DNA of 64,000 bases from Leptodactylus fallax (lineage: Eukaryota; Chordata; Amphibia; Anura; Leptodactylidae), in assembly GCA_947044405.1 (NCBI GenBank), contig CAMRHE010000011.1, forward strand, positions 3,650,501-3,714,500, written 5' to 3'. Shown here one piece after another: positions 37,901 through 42,728 of this stretch; positions within the stretch are counted from its first letter, which is position 1; every line of letters starts with the position of its first letter. The position numbers were made by a program, and so were the translations under genes. The notes under the pieces are model-generated. The model was not told where the DNA came from and ran no database searches. It saw only the letters and a list, made by a program, of their open reading frames with translations.

Positions 37901-40900
37901 CAATGGATTTATTAGCAGAGTGCAGTACAATGAAAACTCCTAAACTATCTTGCAGGACATGTTTTAAGCTTTATCACATCTAGTGTAAAACTATATGTAT
38001 TATGAAGTTTAGATTATTCATGTAGAAATGTTATTAAGTTTGAGATTTTCCAGTGGCATTAATATTGGAACAAGACTTTTCTAGATTTCTAAGAATTGAT
38101 TTGACACTATAATGTGTATTAAAATGAAATGCCAATGTAGACAAAACTTACATAATGTCTTTTTCAGTGTGAAAATGTCTCCTCACACCTGACTGCACTG
38201 GTATTTGGTTTTACTTTTTGTATCAGAATTTACATTACAGAAACAAAAGTTACAGAGTACGTCTAGCATATTAAACGTTGGTATGTCTTCTTCATGGTAT
38301 ACTAAGCACAGTTGAAGGTAACTCCATTTTTGATGGCCTGCCTGTATAGCTCTCAGACCTGTCAAATGCCTCTTAAAATCTAGTATATTTAACCAAGAGA
38401 ACACTAAAATAACTTTACTACAAGTCATTCTGAACTTATAGCTCTGAGCTATGCTATTTCTGTAACTCTCGTAGAAGTTACGGAAACAAAGTAGCTCACT
38501 GCTATATGCTGTTTCCACAACTCCCATTCACTTCTATGGGAGTTAAACAGTGTAGCTCAGAGCTACAAAGTTTACATAAAGCTCAATGAGAGCTTATATG
38601 ATATGCCATTAAAATAGTAGCCAGAACTTCAGAAACAGAATAAGAAGACAATTTGTCCCCTCAGGACATGGACAATTTTGGCCTTTAGGACCAGAAGAAT
38701 TTTTAATGTTTTGTCTTCTCACATTCAGACTGTTCTAGCTTCTTCATGATTATAATGACATGTGCAATAAGACAAGGAGTCTACCTTTAATTCACAGATT
38801 TTGGTATTGATATAAAAGCTTACATTGTTTGGCATTAGCAAGGCAGGTTCTGTGCAGTTTAGGCCATCATCATTGAAACTTGATTCCAGACTGATTATGT
38901 CATCAATAACTTCTTCCATCTGTTGAAAGAAAATAGACTGCATTTAAAGTCACCTTTATTTATTTTTTTGTGTATCTGACATTATCAATACATTTTTTTA
39001 TTAAGGCTACATTCATACGACCTAGCTGCAAAACAGCCGTGAAAAACGTCCATTTTTCACAGCTGTATTACACCCGAGGGACACCTTTTACACTGTAAAA
39101 ACAGACAAAAATAGAACATGACCTATATTTTGATGGTCCGTTACAATGACGTCACACGGCCATTATCACTGTTATATAGCTTTACAATAACCACAATACT
39201 CATAGAAAGAAGTTATCTAGAAATTATCAGACAAAGTTTTAGTCTCATGGTAAACAAGCATGCTACAATTTGCTTAAATTTGGTTTAAATCACAATATTC
39301 TTAAACTGTTTGTACATGTTCTTTCTATATAGTATTATTACATGTTTTTGAATAGCAAACAATAGAATTCTAGCCAGGAACTGGCGTAGATTTCAGGTAT
39401 AACTCAAGCAAGCTTTCTGGTGTAAGGTATACTAAAATTATTTGGACCAAAGCATCTTCGCTTCATCCCATCTTGTTCTCTGTCCTGCCCACTTTTGTAA
39501 AAAAAGGTGAGCAGGGTGCAGAAAGAGGAGAGTTTTTTGGTGCAAAAAATGCTCATGCACCAAAAATGTGCCACAACTATTTCTATGTATGCCAGTTTTC
39601 TGATGTAGAGGGAATAGTTAATTCCCTTCACTGTGTCAGCCTCAGTTTTAGGCCTTATGCAGTTCTCTGTACATCCTCTAAATCTATACATTAATACAGA
39701 TATATTCAACCCCTAGAAGCATAAAATTATGAAGTAGGGAACACATAGATTGTCTGCTGCTCTGTTCTTTGTGTCTCCCTACAGCCTCCAGCACATCGCT
39801 CTGCTATGTCCATAAGGCCTTACGTCTCCTACTACCAATACCTACAATACAAACTGACATCCTACTTAATCAATGTGATTGAGGAAAGGTCAGTATAGCA
39901 TGCTTAGTTAATACTATGCTCCATGTTTTTTATGGGTTTTATGGGACTTCCACAACCACTGCAAAAATCCAATCTGTAGTTTCTATACTAGTGTTTCCCA
40001 ACTTTTTCAGACTTAGGACACCACTGAAAAAAAAATTACTGACGGCAACCCTACCAAATAATTTTTAGCAAAAGACAAAATACATCCTACGGCACAGATA
40101 ATGTTGCATGTAGGCATGTGGTCAGAGTGTTGTGGTTCCCTGGTGGATTTCCAAGGCACCTCTATTTGACATTGCTGATCTATACTGTCAAACAGTGAGA
40201 ATAAAGAGTTAAAAAACATCCTACCACGGAGTACCAAACAAATGCCACAATGCACACATAATACCTCTAGCAATACCAAATACCACATTTCAGCACCAAA
40301 TACCTCCCCAGCAGCACCAAATACTAGCATCCAGCAGAAAACACCTCCCCAAATAAAAATCATTGTGCTGCACAAATTACTCAAGCAGGAGCACCAAACA
40401 CCACAGTACAGCATCATTGGCAGTAGCATTGCTCATCAACCTTCCCTCTTTCCACATTTAGCCCATTGGCAGCAGCATTCCTCCCAATATGTACATTTCT
40501 AACTGGTACTGAAGAAGAAAATGCTGAAGCCACATGTTGCGGAAAAGATGCATTTTTTTGTTGCAGGTTTTGCTAATCTTTTTTGAGAAGTGGATTAGCA
40601 GAAGGGAGAAGTAGAAGTAGGCAGGTATACGTGCTTCCGTTATACTTCTCATTCCTTTTGAAGCCACTCTTGGCATTGGCTCACAAAAACACAGCAAAAT
40701 CTACAACAAAGCGGCTTTTCTGCAACATGTGACCTAACTGCTTTCTGAATTGCACAACATTTTACATAGATGAGTAAGATTTAGTAAGCAGAGTATTGAC
40801 AGTATATCCTTGGTACCTCATTCTCATGGCTGTTCCCCAAAGTTAGTACTTTAGACACGGTGCTATTTGGTGTACAGCTTTCTGCTACAGGAGATATATG

Positions 40901-41848
40901 TCCATTTCGTATAGGTGGAGTTATTCCAGCAGGTTGGGCATGTGAATAGGAAATCGCCTGTGTTGAGAATTTTGATCCAATTGATAAGTATTGTTTTACT
41001 TGCTGTCTTTGTGATTGCTGCAAGTGATACTTTGTTGGATTTTCCAGGTGTGCTTGAACCTATAATACAAAATAGTAACAAAATGTATCTTTAACAAACA
41101 GTGAATTTCAGGGAATTTTCATATCTAAAAACATGGGGCATTTAAAAGAGAAAATTTGAACAGATATGTGAAACTTTATGGATACAAAACAACTTTTAAA
41201 ACTTTATTAAAGTATTGAAAAGAACGAATGTGCATTTTTGTCAGTCATATATTAAACATACCAAGTGACCTATGTATTATGTCTGTCCCAAAAATACTGC
41301 ATGTTTGCTGATTCACACGCATTTTACAACACTATTGATAAATTGGACTATAGCTCATAACAATTCCCATACATTACATTTCATACATGTACATACATTG
41401 TAATCTAATATATAGTATCATGTCAAATCTAAAAATGGCAATTATTCATTATTTTAAATATAATGAATACCATTAAATGTATAATAATGTTATTGTCATT
41501 TTATTGCTTCTTTGTTCATTCTTGTTAACACTCCAATATATTGTGATGTGTATGACTAGTGGACATCATGCAGCACAAATGCAACAATATAAAATTATTT
41601 AGATATTAACCAAAAGCGCATAGAATTAATACATAACATAAAAGAACCATTTTACACACATTTCCATTTCCAGTATTTCAATAATAAAAAATAGTCAAAT
41701 TTTCTGAACATTTTTCTCTTAATCAAAAAGAAACATTCACAAAATATTAAAAAAAAACATTTAAACAAGTCAAAACTATTTTGAAACTGTAACATGTATA
41801 ATCTATACTCCTTACCTCATAATATGAACAGTCAGCTAAATGAGGCAT
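8857..41848 (-). CDS. tfec: TFEC, MiT/TFE-family bHLH-leucine-zipper transcription factor (8 exons, whole gene)
   Basis: The family (MITF, TFEB, TFE3, TFEC) binds E-box/M-box DNA in the nucleus as homo- or heterodimers. The reconstructed protein is 376 aa, against about 347 for human TFEC. Residues 1-92 are an MITF-like, glutamine-containing N-terminus. Residues 93-124 are the acidic activation helix ([14 protein letters not shown]). Residues 169-190 are the basic region, with the E-box-contacting H181, E185 and R189. Helix-loop-helix spans about 190-230 and the leucine zipper about 236-275. A serine-rich, acidic tail ends DDDDEV. TFEC rather than MITF is indicated by [11 protein letters not shown] (MITF has FNINDRIKELG), [13 protein letters not shown] and the C-terminal blocks [19 protein letters not shown] and [11 protein letters not shown]. 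All seven introns are GT-AG and the exon phases agree, giving exactly 1131 nt. No coding break was seen. Intron lengths from 5' to 3' are 756, 1897, 3629, 10120, 1048, 11471 and 2940 nt. Confidence 0.95.
9695..9965. repeat. Dispersed repeat copy in TFEC intron 7
   Basis: This is a tract of 'gataaatc/gcac' style text ('ctgatttatgaagcctcttcataaatcag', 'ttttggtgcacatttggtgcaag') with relatives at 34390-34680, 36130-36400 and 39370-39640. It begins with a short hairpin around 9690-9720. I cannot assign a class. It could be a SINE- or MITE-like family. Confidence 0.45.
10165..10330. repeat. Repeat remnant containing 'gaagttgtagtttcacaac'
   Basis: The text 'gcatgctggaagttgtag' then 'ttcacaacagttggagtgc' is typical of an abundant dispersed vertebrate DNA repeat I know from frog and fish genomic sequence. 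The exact family and ends are not resolved. It lies in TFEC intron 7. Confidence 0.4.
10687..11193. mobile_element. TTAA-flanked fold-back MITE (piggyBac-like)
   Basis: TTAA at 10687-10690 and 11190-11193 encloses a 499-bp element. Its ends are inverted copies: aggggtattcccatgaacat at left and atgttcatgggaatacccct at right. The arms extend roughly 180 bp or more (matching blocks 'attaaaatttaaacattttt', 'gatcggttgccaatgga'). TTAA duplications are the piggyBac hallmark. No coding region, so non-autonomous. Confidence 0.8.
11336..11640. repeat. MITE with 'taaggccttattcacac' ends
   Basis: The left end taaggccttattcacac and right end gaacgtatgaatgaggccta are inverted copies about 300 bp apart. 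The interior has an A/T-rich fold ('gtctgtgggtctgtaac', 'cataggcataaaaagcagat'). A related interior appears at about 53550-53720. No coding content. Confidence 0.6.
12154..12301 (-). CDS. tfec: TFEC coding exon 7 (helix 2 and start of zipper, 148 nt)
   Basis: It encodes [20 protein letters not shown] onwards to LLLRIQ (residues 210-258): end of loop, helix 2 and first heptads of the zipper. The acceptor is ttttgcag and the donor GTTAAG. It is 148 nt, the length I recall for MITF. Its phase (2 in, 0 out) matches exon 6 and exon 8. Confidence 0.97.
13040..14745 (+). mobile_element. CR1/L2-like LINE remnant, split by a hAT element
   Basis: Before the hAT insertion, 13070-13366 encodes reverse-transcriptase text: [14 protein letters not shown], then [31 protein letters not shown] and ADDIKLC (the F/Y-x-DD active site appears as SADDIK). 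After it, 14075-14720 carries the remainder in broken frames, ending with the typical tail ('ttcttctggatcaacttgg' ... 'atctactatgttgcaa'). Several stops and frameshifts. It lies sense on the plus strand, inside TFEC intron 6. Confidence 0.85.
13375..14066. mobile_element. Non-autonomous hAT element with perfect 8-bp target duplication
   Basis: The ends caggggtcggcaacc and ...gcctacccctg are imperfect inverted repeats. The flanks are identical, gtgtaata at 13367-13374 and 14067-14074, the 8-bp duplication expected for hAT. The 692-bp interior has no transposase. It contains two 'tataataa' + 'gagaccccgg'-type blocks in opposite orientation and a TGACGTCA motif. Removing it restores the LINE reading text. 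Confidence 0.93.
14746..15007. other. Intronic spacer between LINEs
   Basis: No gene. It contains two copies of 'catgcctcttaataaat', the same phrase style as the dispersed repeat at 36130-36400, so probably a repeat remnant. Confidence 0.4.
15026..16297 (-). mobile_element. 5'-truncated L1-like LINE with 18-bp target-site duplication
   Basis: Flanks tgaactgccttattttat at 15008-15025 and 16298-16315 are identical over 18 bp. Read on the minus strand, the element ends in a T-run complement (poly-A, 15026-15033) preceded by 'ttaaataaagatttgaca'. That same terminus is seen in the plus-strand L1-like element at 22820-22855. The 3' UTR is pyrimidine-rich (15175-15250). Only the end of ORF2 plus the UTR remains, 1272 bp. 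Confidence 0.92.
15661..16167 (-). pseudogene. L1-like ORF2 C-terminal fragment
   Basis: 168 codons of the region downstream of reverse transcriptase in L1/Tx1-type ORF2. Recognisable parts are the [14 protein letters not shown] block, the [13 protein letters not shown] block and a Cys/His cluster [19 protein letters not shown], which is the usual C-terminal zinc-binding motif of this ORF2. The frame ends in [14 protein letters not shown]. No reverse transcriptase or endonuclease remains, so it is a dead fragment. Confidence 0.85.
16555..16862. repeat. Fold-back repeats of the 'gctttttttgttgcagattttgct' family
   Basis: This contains arms 'ctgctgctttttttgttgc' and, inverted, 'ctgcagcaaaatctcaac', plus 'aatgtggggccttagcct'. 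The same 200-bp fold-back unit occurs at 40523-40735, 45627-45830 and 47327-47548. No coding content. Confidence 0.6.
17245..18190 (+). pseudogene. L1-like ORF1 remnant
   Basis: It starts with ATG at 17245 ([20 protein letters not shown]). The frame is broken by many stops. The C-terminal domain is still legible at about 17898-18060: [21 protein letters not shown], like the FQDLSPxTLxxRRxLxPL signature of L1 ORF1 proteins. This is an RNA-binding, nucleic-acid chaperone protein in active L1s. It is not functional here. Confidence 0.65.
18717..19803 (-). mobile_element. Tc1/mariner element, copy 2 (right part deleted)
   Basis: It begins cagtgccttgtgaaagtatt after a TA at 18715-18716, so the left terminal repeat is complete. 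The body is about 95% similar by eye to copy 1 at 1-1593. It stops abruptly at about 19803 inside the transposase N-terminal region, where L1 endonuclease sequence begins. The right terminal repeat is absent. A deletion after insertion into the L1-like element is the simplest reading. Confidence 0.9.
19002..19718 (-). pseudogene. Tc1 transposase fragment (238 aa, lacks DNA-binding half)
   Basis: An open frame for the catalytic part, from [10 protein letters not shown] to a tail [12 protein letters not shown]. The second Asp (QQDNDPKH) and Glu (PIENLW) are intact. The first catalytic Asp is again Val ([11 protein letters not shown], codon GTT at 19502-19500), the same substitution as copy 1. 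The helix-turn-helix half is missing because the element is truncated. Confidence 0.9.
19804..20230 (+). pseudogene. L1-like ORF2 endonuclease fragment
   Basis: The frame reads [20 protein letters not shown] followed by NVIFDP, the GDxN motif of the apurinic-like endonuclease of L1/Tx1 LINEs, then frameshifted text similar to '[16 protein letters not shown]' and '[11 protein letters not shown]', which are later endonuclease blocks. Frameshifts and stops make it dead. Confidence 0.7.
20255..20500. repeat. Short dispersed repeat inside the L1-like element
   Basis: This block ('aaagaggaccttttatgttc' ... 'atatctccccactgtcagaa', 'cctcacagctcagc') is GC-richer than its surroundings and does not fit LINE coding text. 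It resembles a common frog dispersed repeat with an internal inverted pair (gatatcactt... / ...tgatatctccc). It replaces or borders the missing reverse-transcriptase region. Ends are not resolved. Confidence 0.4.
20520..21120 (+). pseudogene. L1-like ORF2, region after reverse transcriptase
   Basis: In shifting frames, '[20 protein letters not shown]', '[15 protein letters not shown]' and 'LIKWMELA' correspond to the L1 ORF2 stretch after the reverse-transcriptase domain (MPKLLY..., GGLGLPDL..., VEW). The frame 20730-21083 continues it ([20 protein letters not shown]). Stops at several points. Confidence 0.6.
21126..22064 (+). mobile_element. Solo LTR of an LTR retrotransposon, 5-bp target duplication
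   Basis: 939 bp, starting tgtgatgatt and ending ggatctttcaca, so TGTGA...TCACA terminal inverted repeats. It is flanked by ctggg at 21121-21125 and 22065-22069. It contains a TATAAAAG promoter motif at 21477-21484 and an AATAAA at 21926-21931, in the order expected of U3-R-U5. No internal region or second LTR is present, so recombination has removed them. A 5-bp duplication fits Gypsy, BEL or some endogenous retroviruses. I cannot choose. Confidence 0.9.
22838..22855 (+). repeat. Poly-A tail of the plus-strand L1-like element
   Basis: A-run directly after 'taaataaagaatttac', marking the 3' terminus of the LINE. Confidence 0.8.
22870..23760. other. Intron 6 sequence next to exon 6, no gene seen
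   Basis: AT-rich DNA without recognisable repeats except a short 'gaaactggtttggactaaa' / 'ttggtccaaaccagtc' inverted pair near 23488-23530. Short open frames here look random. Confidence 0.5.
23773..23848 (-). CDS. tfec: TFEC coding exon 6 (basic region/helix 1, 76 nt)
   Basis: It encodes [16 protein letters not shown] through LIPKSNDP (residues 184-209, both end codons split). E185 and R189 are the conserved E-box contacts. The TFEC-specific residues are Y190 and Y194. The acceptor ttttcag and donor GTGAGT are good. The 76-nt length agrees with the MITF counterpart. Confidence 0.97.
24646..24885. repeat. Dispersed repeat adjacent to TFEC exon 5
   Basis: 'agatttatcaaagcatct' at the left and 'cttagtaaatctccccc' at the right are the phrases of an abundant repeat family (compare 'cagatttactaagataaatg' at 28482). 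It ends within about 12 nt of the exon 5 donor. No coding content. Confidence 0.45.
24897..24953 (-). CDS. tfec: TFEC coding exon 5 (basic region, 57 nt)
   Basis: It encodes [18 protein letters not shown], residues 166-183, the N-terminal part of the DNA-binding basic region, including H181, which contacts the E-box in MITF. It is phase 1 on both sides and 57 nt long, the length I recall for the MITF counterpart. The donor is GTAAGA. The acceptor is unusual: a run of 28 T (A on the plus strand, 24956-24983) directly followed by the AG. Confidence 0.96.
24956..24983 (-). promoter_or_regulatory. 28-nt T homopolymer as polypyrimidine tract of TFEC intron 4
   Basis: On the minus strand it is T28 followed immediately by AG and exon 5. 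This is a splice acceptor in which the whole pyrimidine tract is one mononucleotide run. Confidence 0.75.
24990..28000. other. Intron 4, 3' third: AT-rich with a few repeats
   Basis: No gene. It includes a G12 run (26116-26127), a TTAA-type MITE end at 26128 onward (ttaaaggggttgtc), and a MITE-like 26345-26620 segment with 'gctacattcacacaacc' at the left and 'catggctccaaaagttgt' at the right that resembles 38985-39185. Confidence 0.5.
28015..28385. repeat. AT-rich dispersed repeat
   Basis: Text 'cccctttccgtcgcagcc' through 'gcggataggccattttg' is a family I associate with amphibian genomes. Partial relatives are at 3528-4130 and 25690-25960. No coding content. Confidence 0.45.
28575..28950. 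repeat. GC-rich fold-back repeat ('gcagcgcttttcacag' family)
   Basis: Starts 'agggcccacatagcgagcc' and ends 'gctacgtggggtcctggcc', an inverted pair. The interior has the hallmarks 'aagcactgcggg', 'cctgcagcgcttttcaca', 'ttatacctatacggaaacc', 'gtaggtataattgacat'. Other copies: 30310-30895, 35480-35690, 37430-37715, 44795-45060, 45130-45640. Confidence 0.7.
29120..29290. repeat. MITE related to 6899-7213, with an embedded mariner-type end
   Basis: The outer part (aatttcagctgtgtgttgg, ggatttaccagcc, gaaactcagttg) is a diverged copy of the palindromic MITE. At 29217-29245 lie 29 nt identical to the right terminal repeat of the element at 53968-54345. Confidence 0.7.
30010..30270. repeat. Degenerate minisatellite inside the hAT element
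   Basis: Recurring units of about 30-35 bp on the theme 'tatataaggggtcattaggggg' / 'ggtattatgaacata'. Similar degenerate arrays sit at 51885-52080 and 58495-58640. Confidence 0.6.
30310..30895. repeat. Double fold-back repeat nested in the hAT element
   Basis: The outer inverted pair is 'taaggccccacgtagcagg' and 'ccacgtggggccttagcctt'. Two 250-300-bp halves each with 'ttatacctatggaaacgc'-type and 'aagtccacagagga'-type text run in opposite orientation. Short frames in it are shadows of the repeat. Confidence 0.75.
31904..31937. repeat. (GATA)n microsatellite
   Basis: About eight perfect tetranucleotide units within TFEC intron 4. Likely length-polymorphic. Confidence 0.95.
31938..32750. other. 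Intron 4 stretch without recognisable features
   Basis: AT-rich single-copy-looking sequence. I see no repeats or gene-like signals. Confidence 0.5.
32752..33050 (+). repeat. Ancient dispersed repeat with 'cccggaggaaacccacgcaa'
   Basis: Contains 'agcgctttacagacattgtc', 'tatgtctttggagtgtggga' and 'cccggaggaaacccacgcaa', a conserved cassette seen repeatedly in fish, frog and shark DNA. It ends with 'gtgctatataaaataataaa', an L2/CR1-like tail. It may be a LINE-mobilised SINE. Confidence 0.6.
33115..33420. repeat. Fold-back MITE
   Basis: Left arm 'ctttagtggtctcactgg' with 'ctttgttagtggttctgcag'. Right arm, inverted, 'gaactgctaacaaagatcag' with 'aaccaccaaagtgg'. The centre has 'ctgccaatcactgg' / 'tactgattggcagc'. 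No coding content. Confidence 0.65.
34390..34680. repeat. Dispersed repeat ('tggcgcctgaataatcaaag' type)
   Basis: Shares layout and phrases with 9695-9965 and 39370-39640 ('tttgccagaatggaagtc', 'ctgcccacttttgtataaa', 'atgcacgacaactattccc'). Class unknown. Confidence 0.45.
35074..35194 (-). CDS. tfec: TFEC coding exon 4 (40 codons plus 1 nt)
   Basis: The acceptor is tttttcag before CTTCCG and the donor is GTAAGT after GCTGCAG. It is 121 nt, phase 0 in and phase 1 out. It encodes [18 protein letters not shown] through GGGVKREAA. The SSSILEVY and VKRE blocks align with human TFEC (SGSILDVY, MKRE). The trailing G completes a D codon with exon 5. Confidence 0.93.
35480..35690. repeat. Truncated 'gcagcgcttttcacag' fold-back repeat
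   Basis: Begins 'aagaccccgcatagcgggcc'. Includes 'agaaatgcattgcgg', 'cagaaagtccgcagag' and 'tacacctatatgga', then stops. It lies in intron 3. Confidence 0.6.
35700..38820. other. Intron 3, mostly featureless with repeat remnants
   Basis: No gene. It contains a dispersed repeat copy at 36130-36400 ('aataaattaggtgcatctt'), a 'gcagaaatgcagcatttatg'-type GC-rich repeat remnant at 37430-37715, and an inverted pair at 38430-38575 ('agctctgagctatgctattt' / 'agtgtagctcagagct'). Confidence 0.5.
38824..38919 (-). CDS. tfec: TFEC coding exon 3 (activation helix, 32 codons)
   Basis: It is 96 nt, phase 0/0, between an acceptor (ttcaacag before ATGGAAGAA) and a GTAAGC donor. It encodes residues 93-124, beginning [18 protein letters not shown], the acidic amphipathic helix that serves as the transactivation core in MITF and relatives. 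The length equals the MITF equivalent. The 84-nt MITF exon that normally sits between this and the previous exon was not found in 38920-40816. Confidence 0.95.
38985..39185. repeat. MITE remnant ('ggctacattcatacgacc' start)
   Basis: Opens with 'ggctacattcatacgacc', then 'aaacagccgtgaaaaacg' and a later 'gtcacacggccattatcac'. Similar text at 26345-26620 and, for the opening, 56600. In intron 2. Confidence 0.5.
39985..40500. repeat. hAT-like left end followed by a degenerate 'agcaccaaatac' array
   Basis: 'agtgtttcccaactttttcagac' resembles a hAT terminus, but I found no right end. 40241-40400 repeats a theme of about 25 bp (caccaaatacctcccca..., gcaccaaatactag...). In intron 2. Confidence 0.5.
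40523..40735. repeat. Fold-back repeat, copy of the 16648/45627/47327 family
   Basis: Arms 'ttttttgttgcaggttttgct' at left and 'acagcaaaatctacaacaaa' at right, with 'catgttgcgg' and 'gcaacatgtg' at the edges. In intron 2, ending about 80 nt before exon 2's donor side. Confidence 0.65.
40817..41059 (-). CDS. tfec: TFEC coding exon 2 (81 codons)
   Basis: The acceptor tatag precedes GTTCAAGCACACC and the donor is GTACCA after 40817. It is phase 0 on both sides and 243 nt long. It encodes residues 12-92, starting [20 protein letters not shown], which matches the conserved MITF exon-2 block ([25 protein letters not shown]). The later half (proline/serine-rich, [12 protein letters not shown]) diverges. 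As I recall it, the mammalian TFEC N-terminus does not carry this block, so its presence makes this orthologue more MITF-like. Confidence 0.93.
41060..41815. other. TFEC intron 1, no further features
   Basis: AT-rich 756-nt intron with proper ends. Nothing else recognised. Confidence 0.6.
41816..41848 (-). CDS. tfec: TFEC coding exon 1 (11 codons, MITF-M-like start)
   Basis: The ATG is at 41848-41846. It encodes [11 protein letters not shown] and ends at a GTAAGG donor (41815 downward), phase 0. It joins directly to exon 2 ([12 protein letters not shown]...). MITF's melanocyte exon 1M likewise gives 11 residues before the VQTHLENP block, so this is the TFEC counterpart of that short start exon. 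A TATA-like box and CCAAT box about 100-140 nt upstream support a real first exon. Other upstream first exons may exist that I could not recognise. Confidence 0.8.
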
Positions 41849-41950
41849 TCTCAAGAACTATCGCAGTTTAGTCCTAGTAATGAAGGTACCAACTACACAG
41901 TCCTCTGGAGGTTGCAGATCAATAGGGACAATGTTTGAACTCAGTAGGAC

Positions 41951-41957
41951 TTTATAA
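41951..41957 (-). promoter_or_regulatory. TATA-like box of the TFEC promoter
   Basis: The minus strand reads TTATAAA about 105 nt upstream of the TFEC start codon. A start of transcription some 25-30 nt downstream, near 41921-41926, would leave a 5' UTR of about 75 nt. The spacing from the CCAAT box fits a classic TATA/CCAAT promoter, as MITF's melanocyte promoter also has. Confidence 0.5.
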
Positions 41958-41983
41958 TCTTACTAAGCATGATAAAGGATCTA

Positions 41984-41988
41984 ATTGG
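41984..41988 (-). promoter_or_regulatory. CCAAT box upstream of TFEC exon 1
   Basis: CCAAT on the minus strand (GTAGCCAATTAG context), about 27 nt upstream of the TATA-like box. It is closer than the usual -70 to -80 relative to a start site but of plausible order (about -60). Confidence 0.4.
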
Positions 41989-41989
41989 C

Positions 41990-42726
41990 TACGACGAAGC
42001 CATCCTTTGATTGCAAAGATTGACAGTTACTTCAAATAGCTCTGCTTCTTGTAGATGTCACATTCCTTTAATTTAACCACAACAGGAATACTAGATACAA
42101 CATAAACTGTATTGTCAATTGAGTCTCTTGCATCTTTAGTCCAGTGGGGCTTTTTTAGTGGATAATTGCAATCTTGTAGTAATAAATTCCTCTCAAGTGC
42201 CCCATGTGTGAGTATTTTTAATATGCTCTTAATTATCATCAGTAGTAATGCTTGATTTACAACACATATTTATCTCTCTGCTGTGCTCCAATTATACAAT
42301 CCTTTTAGAATTCCCCTAACATACATTAATATGCAGCAGTAATCCACATGAAGACATGAAGTATTTGCATATAAATTAGGCATATTTTGTCATCACTTTG
42401 TGCTAGTTATTTGGCATTTTACATCTTAGTCAGTTGACATTTTTACTGTTACCTAATTATCCCTATAAAATTAATGAAAAACTATGACCAAATATATCTA
42501 CAATAGAAATTAAATATATATCTCAAACACACATTTTTGTTACTGATATTCTAAATATAAAAGATGCTAAAATGTTTTTAAATTAAATATTTTTTTCCTA
42601 ATAAAACAAGACCTTTCTGTTTAGAATCATTGGATACAAATATTTTTTTCAGTGTGAAATTCGAATTTATTGAATATTTTGTGTTATCTTTTTGTATTAT
42701 TGTTTACTTCTCTATAATATACTGTA
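41990..42726. other. Upstream flank of TFEC
   Basis: AT-rich. No gene and no recognisable repeat until the Tc1 element at 42729. Proximal regulatory sites are likely here, but I can name none. Confidence 0.45.
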
Positions 42727-42728
42727 TA

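Noticed and set aside
38725..38943. 72-aa single-exon reading of the activation-helix region
   Set aside because: The frame runs across both splice sites of TFEC exon 3. Only 38919-38824 is coding.
40242..40502. Possible CRISPR-like or short regular repeat array ('caccaaatac' units)
   Set aside because: Units are degenerate and vary in spacing. The DNA is eukaryotic. It is a decayed minisatellite.
42027..42239. 70-aa minus-strand frame upstream of TFEC considered as an extra 5' exon
   Set aside because: No similarity to MITF/TFEC N-terminal exons and no convincing donor in phase.
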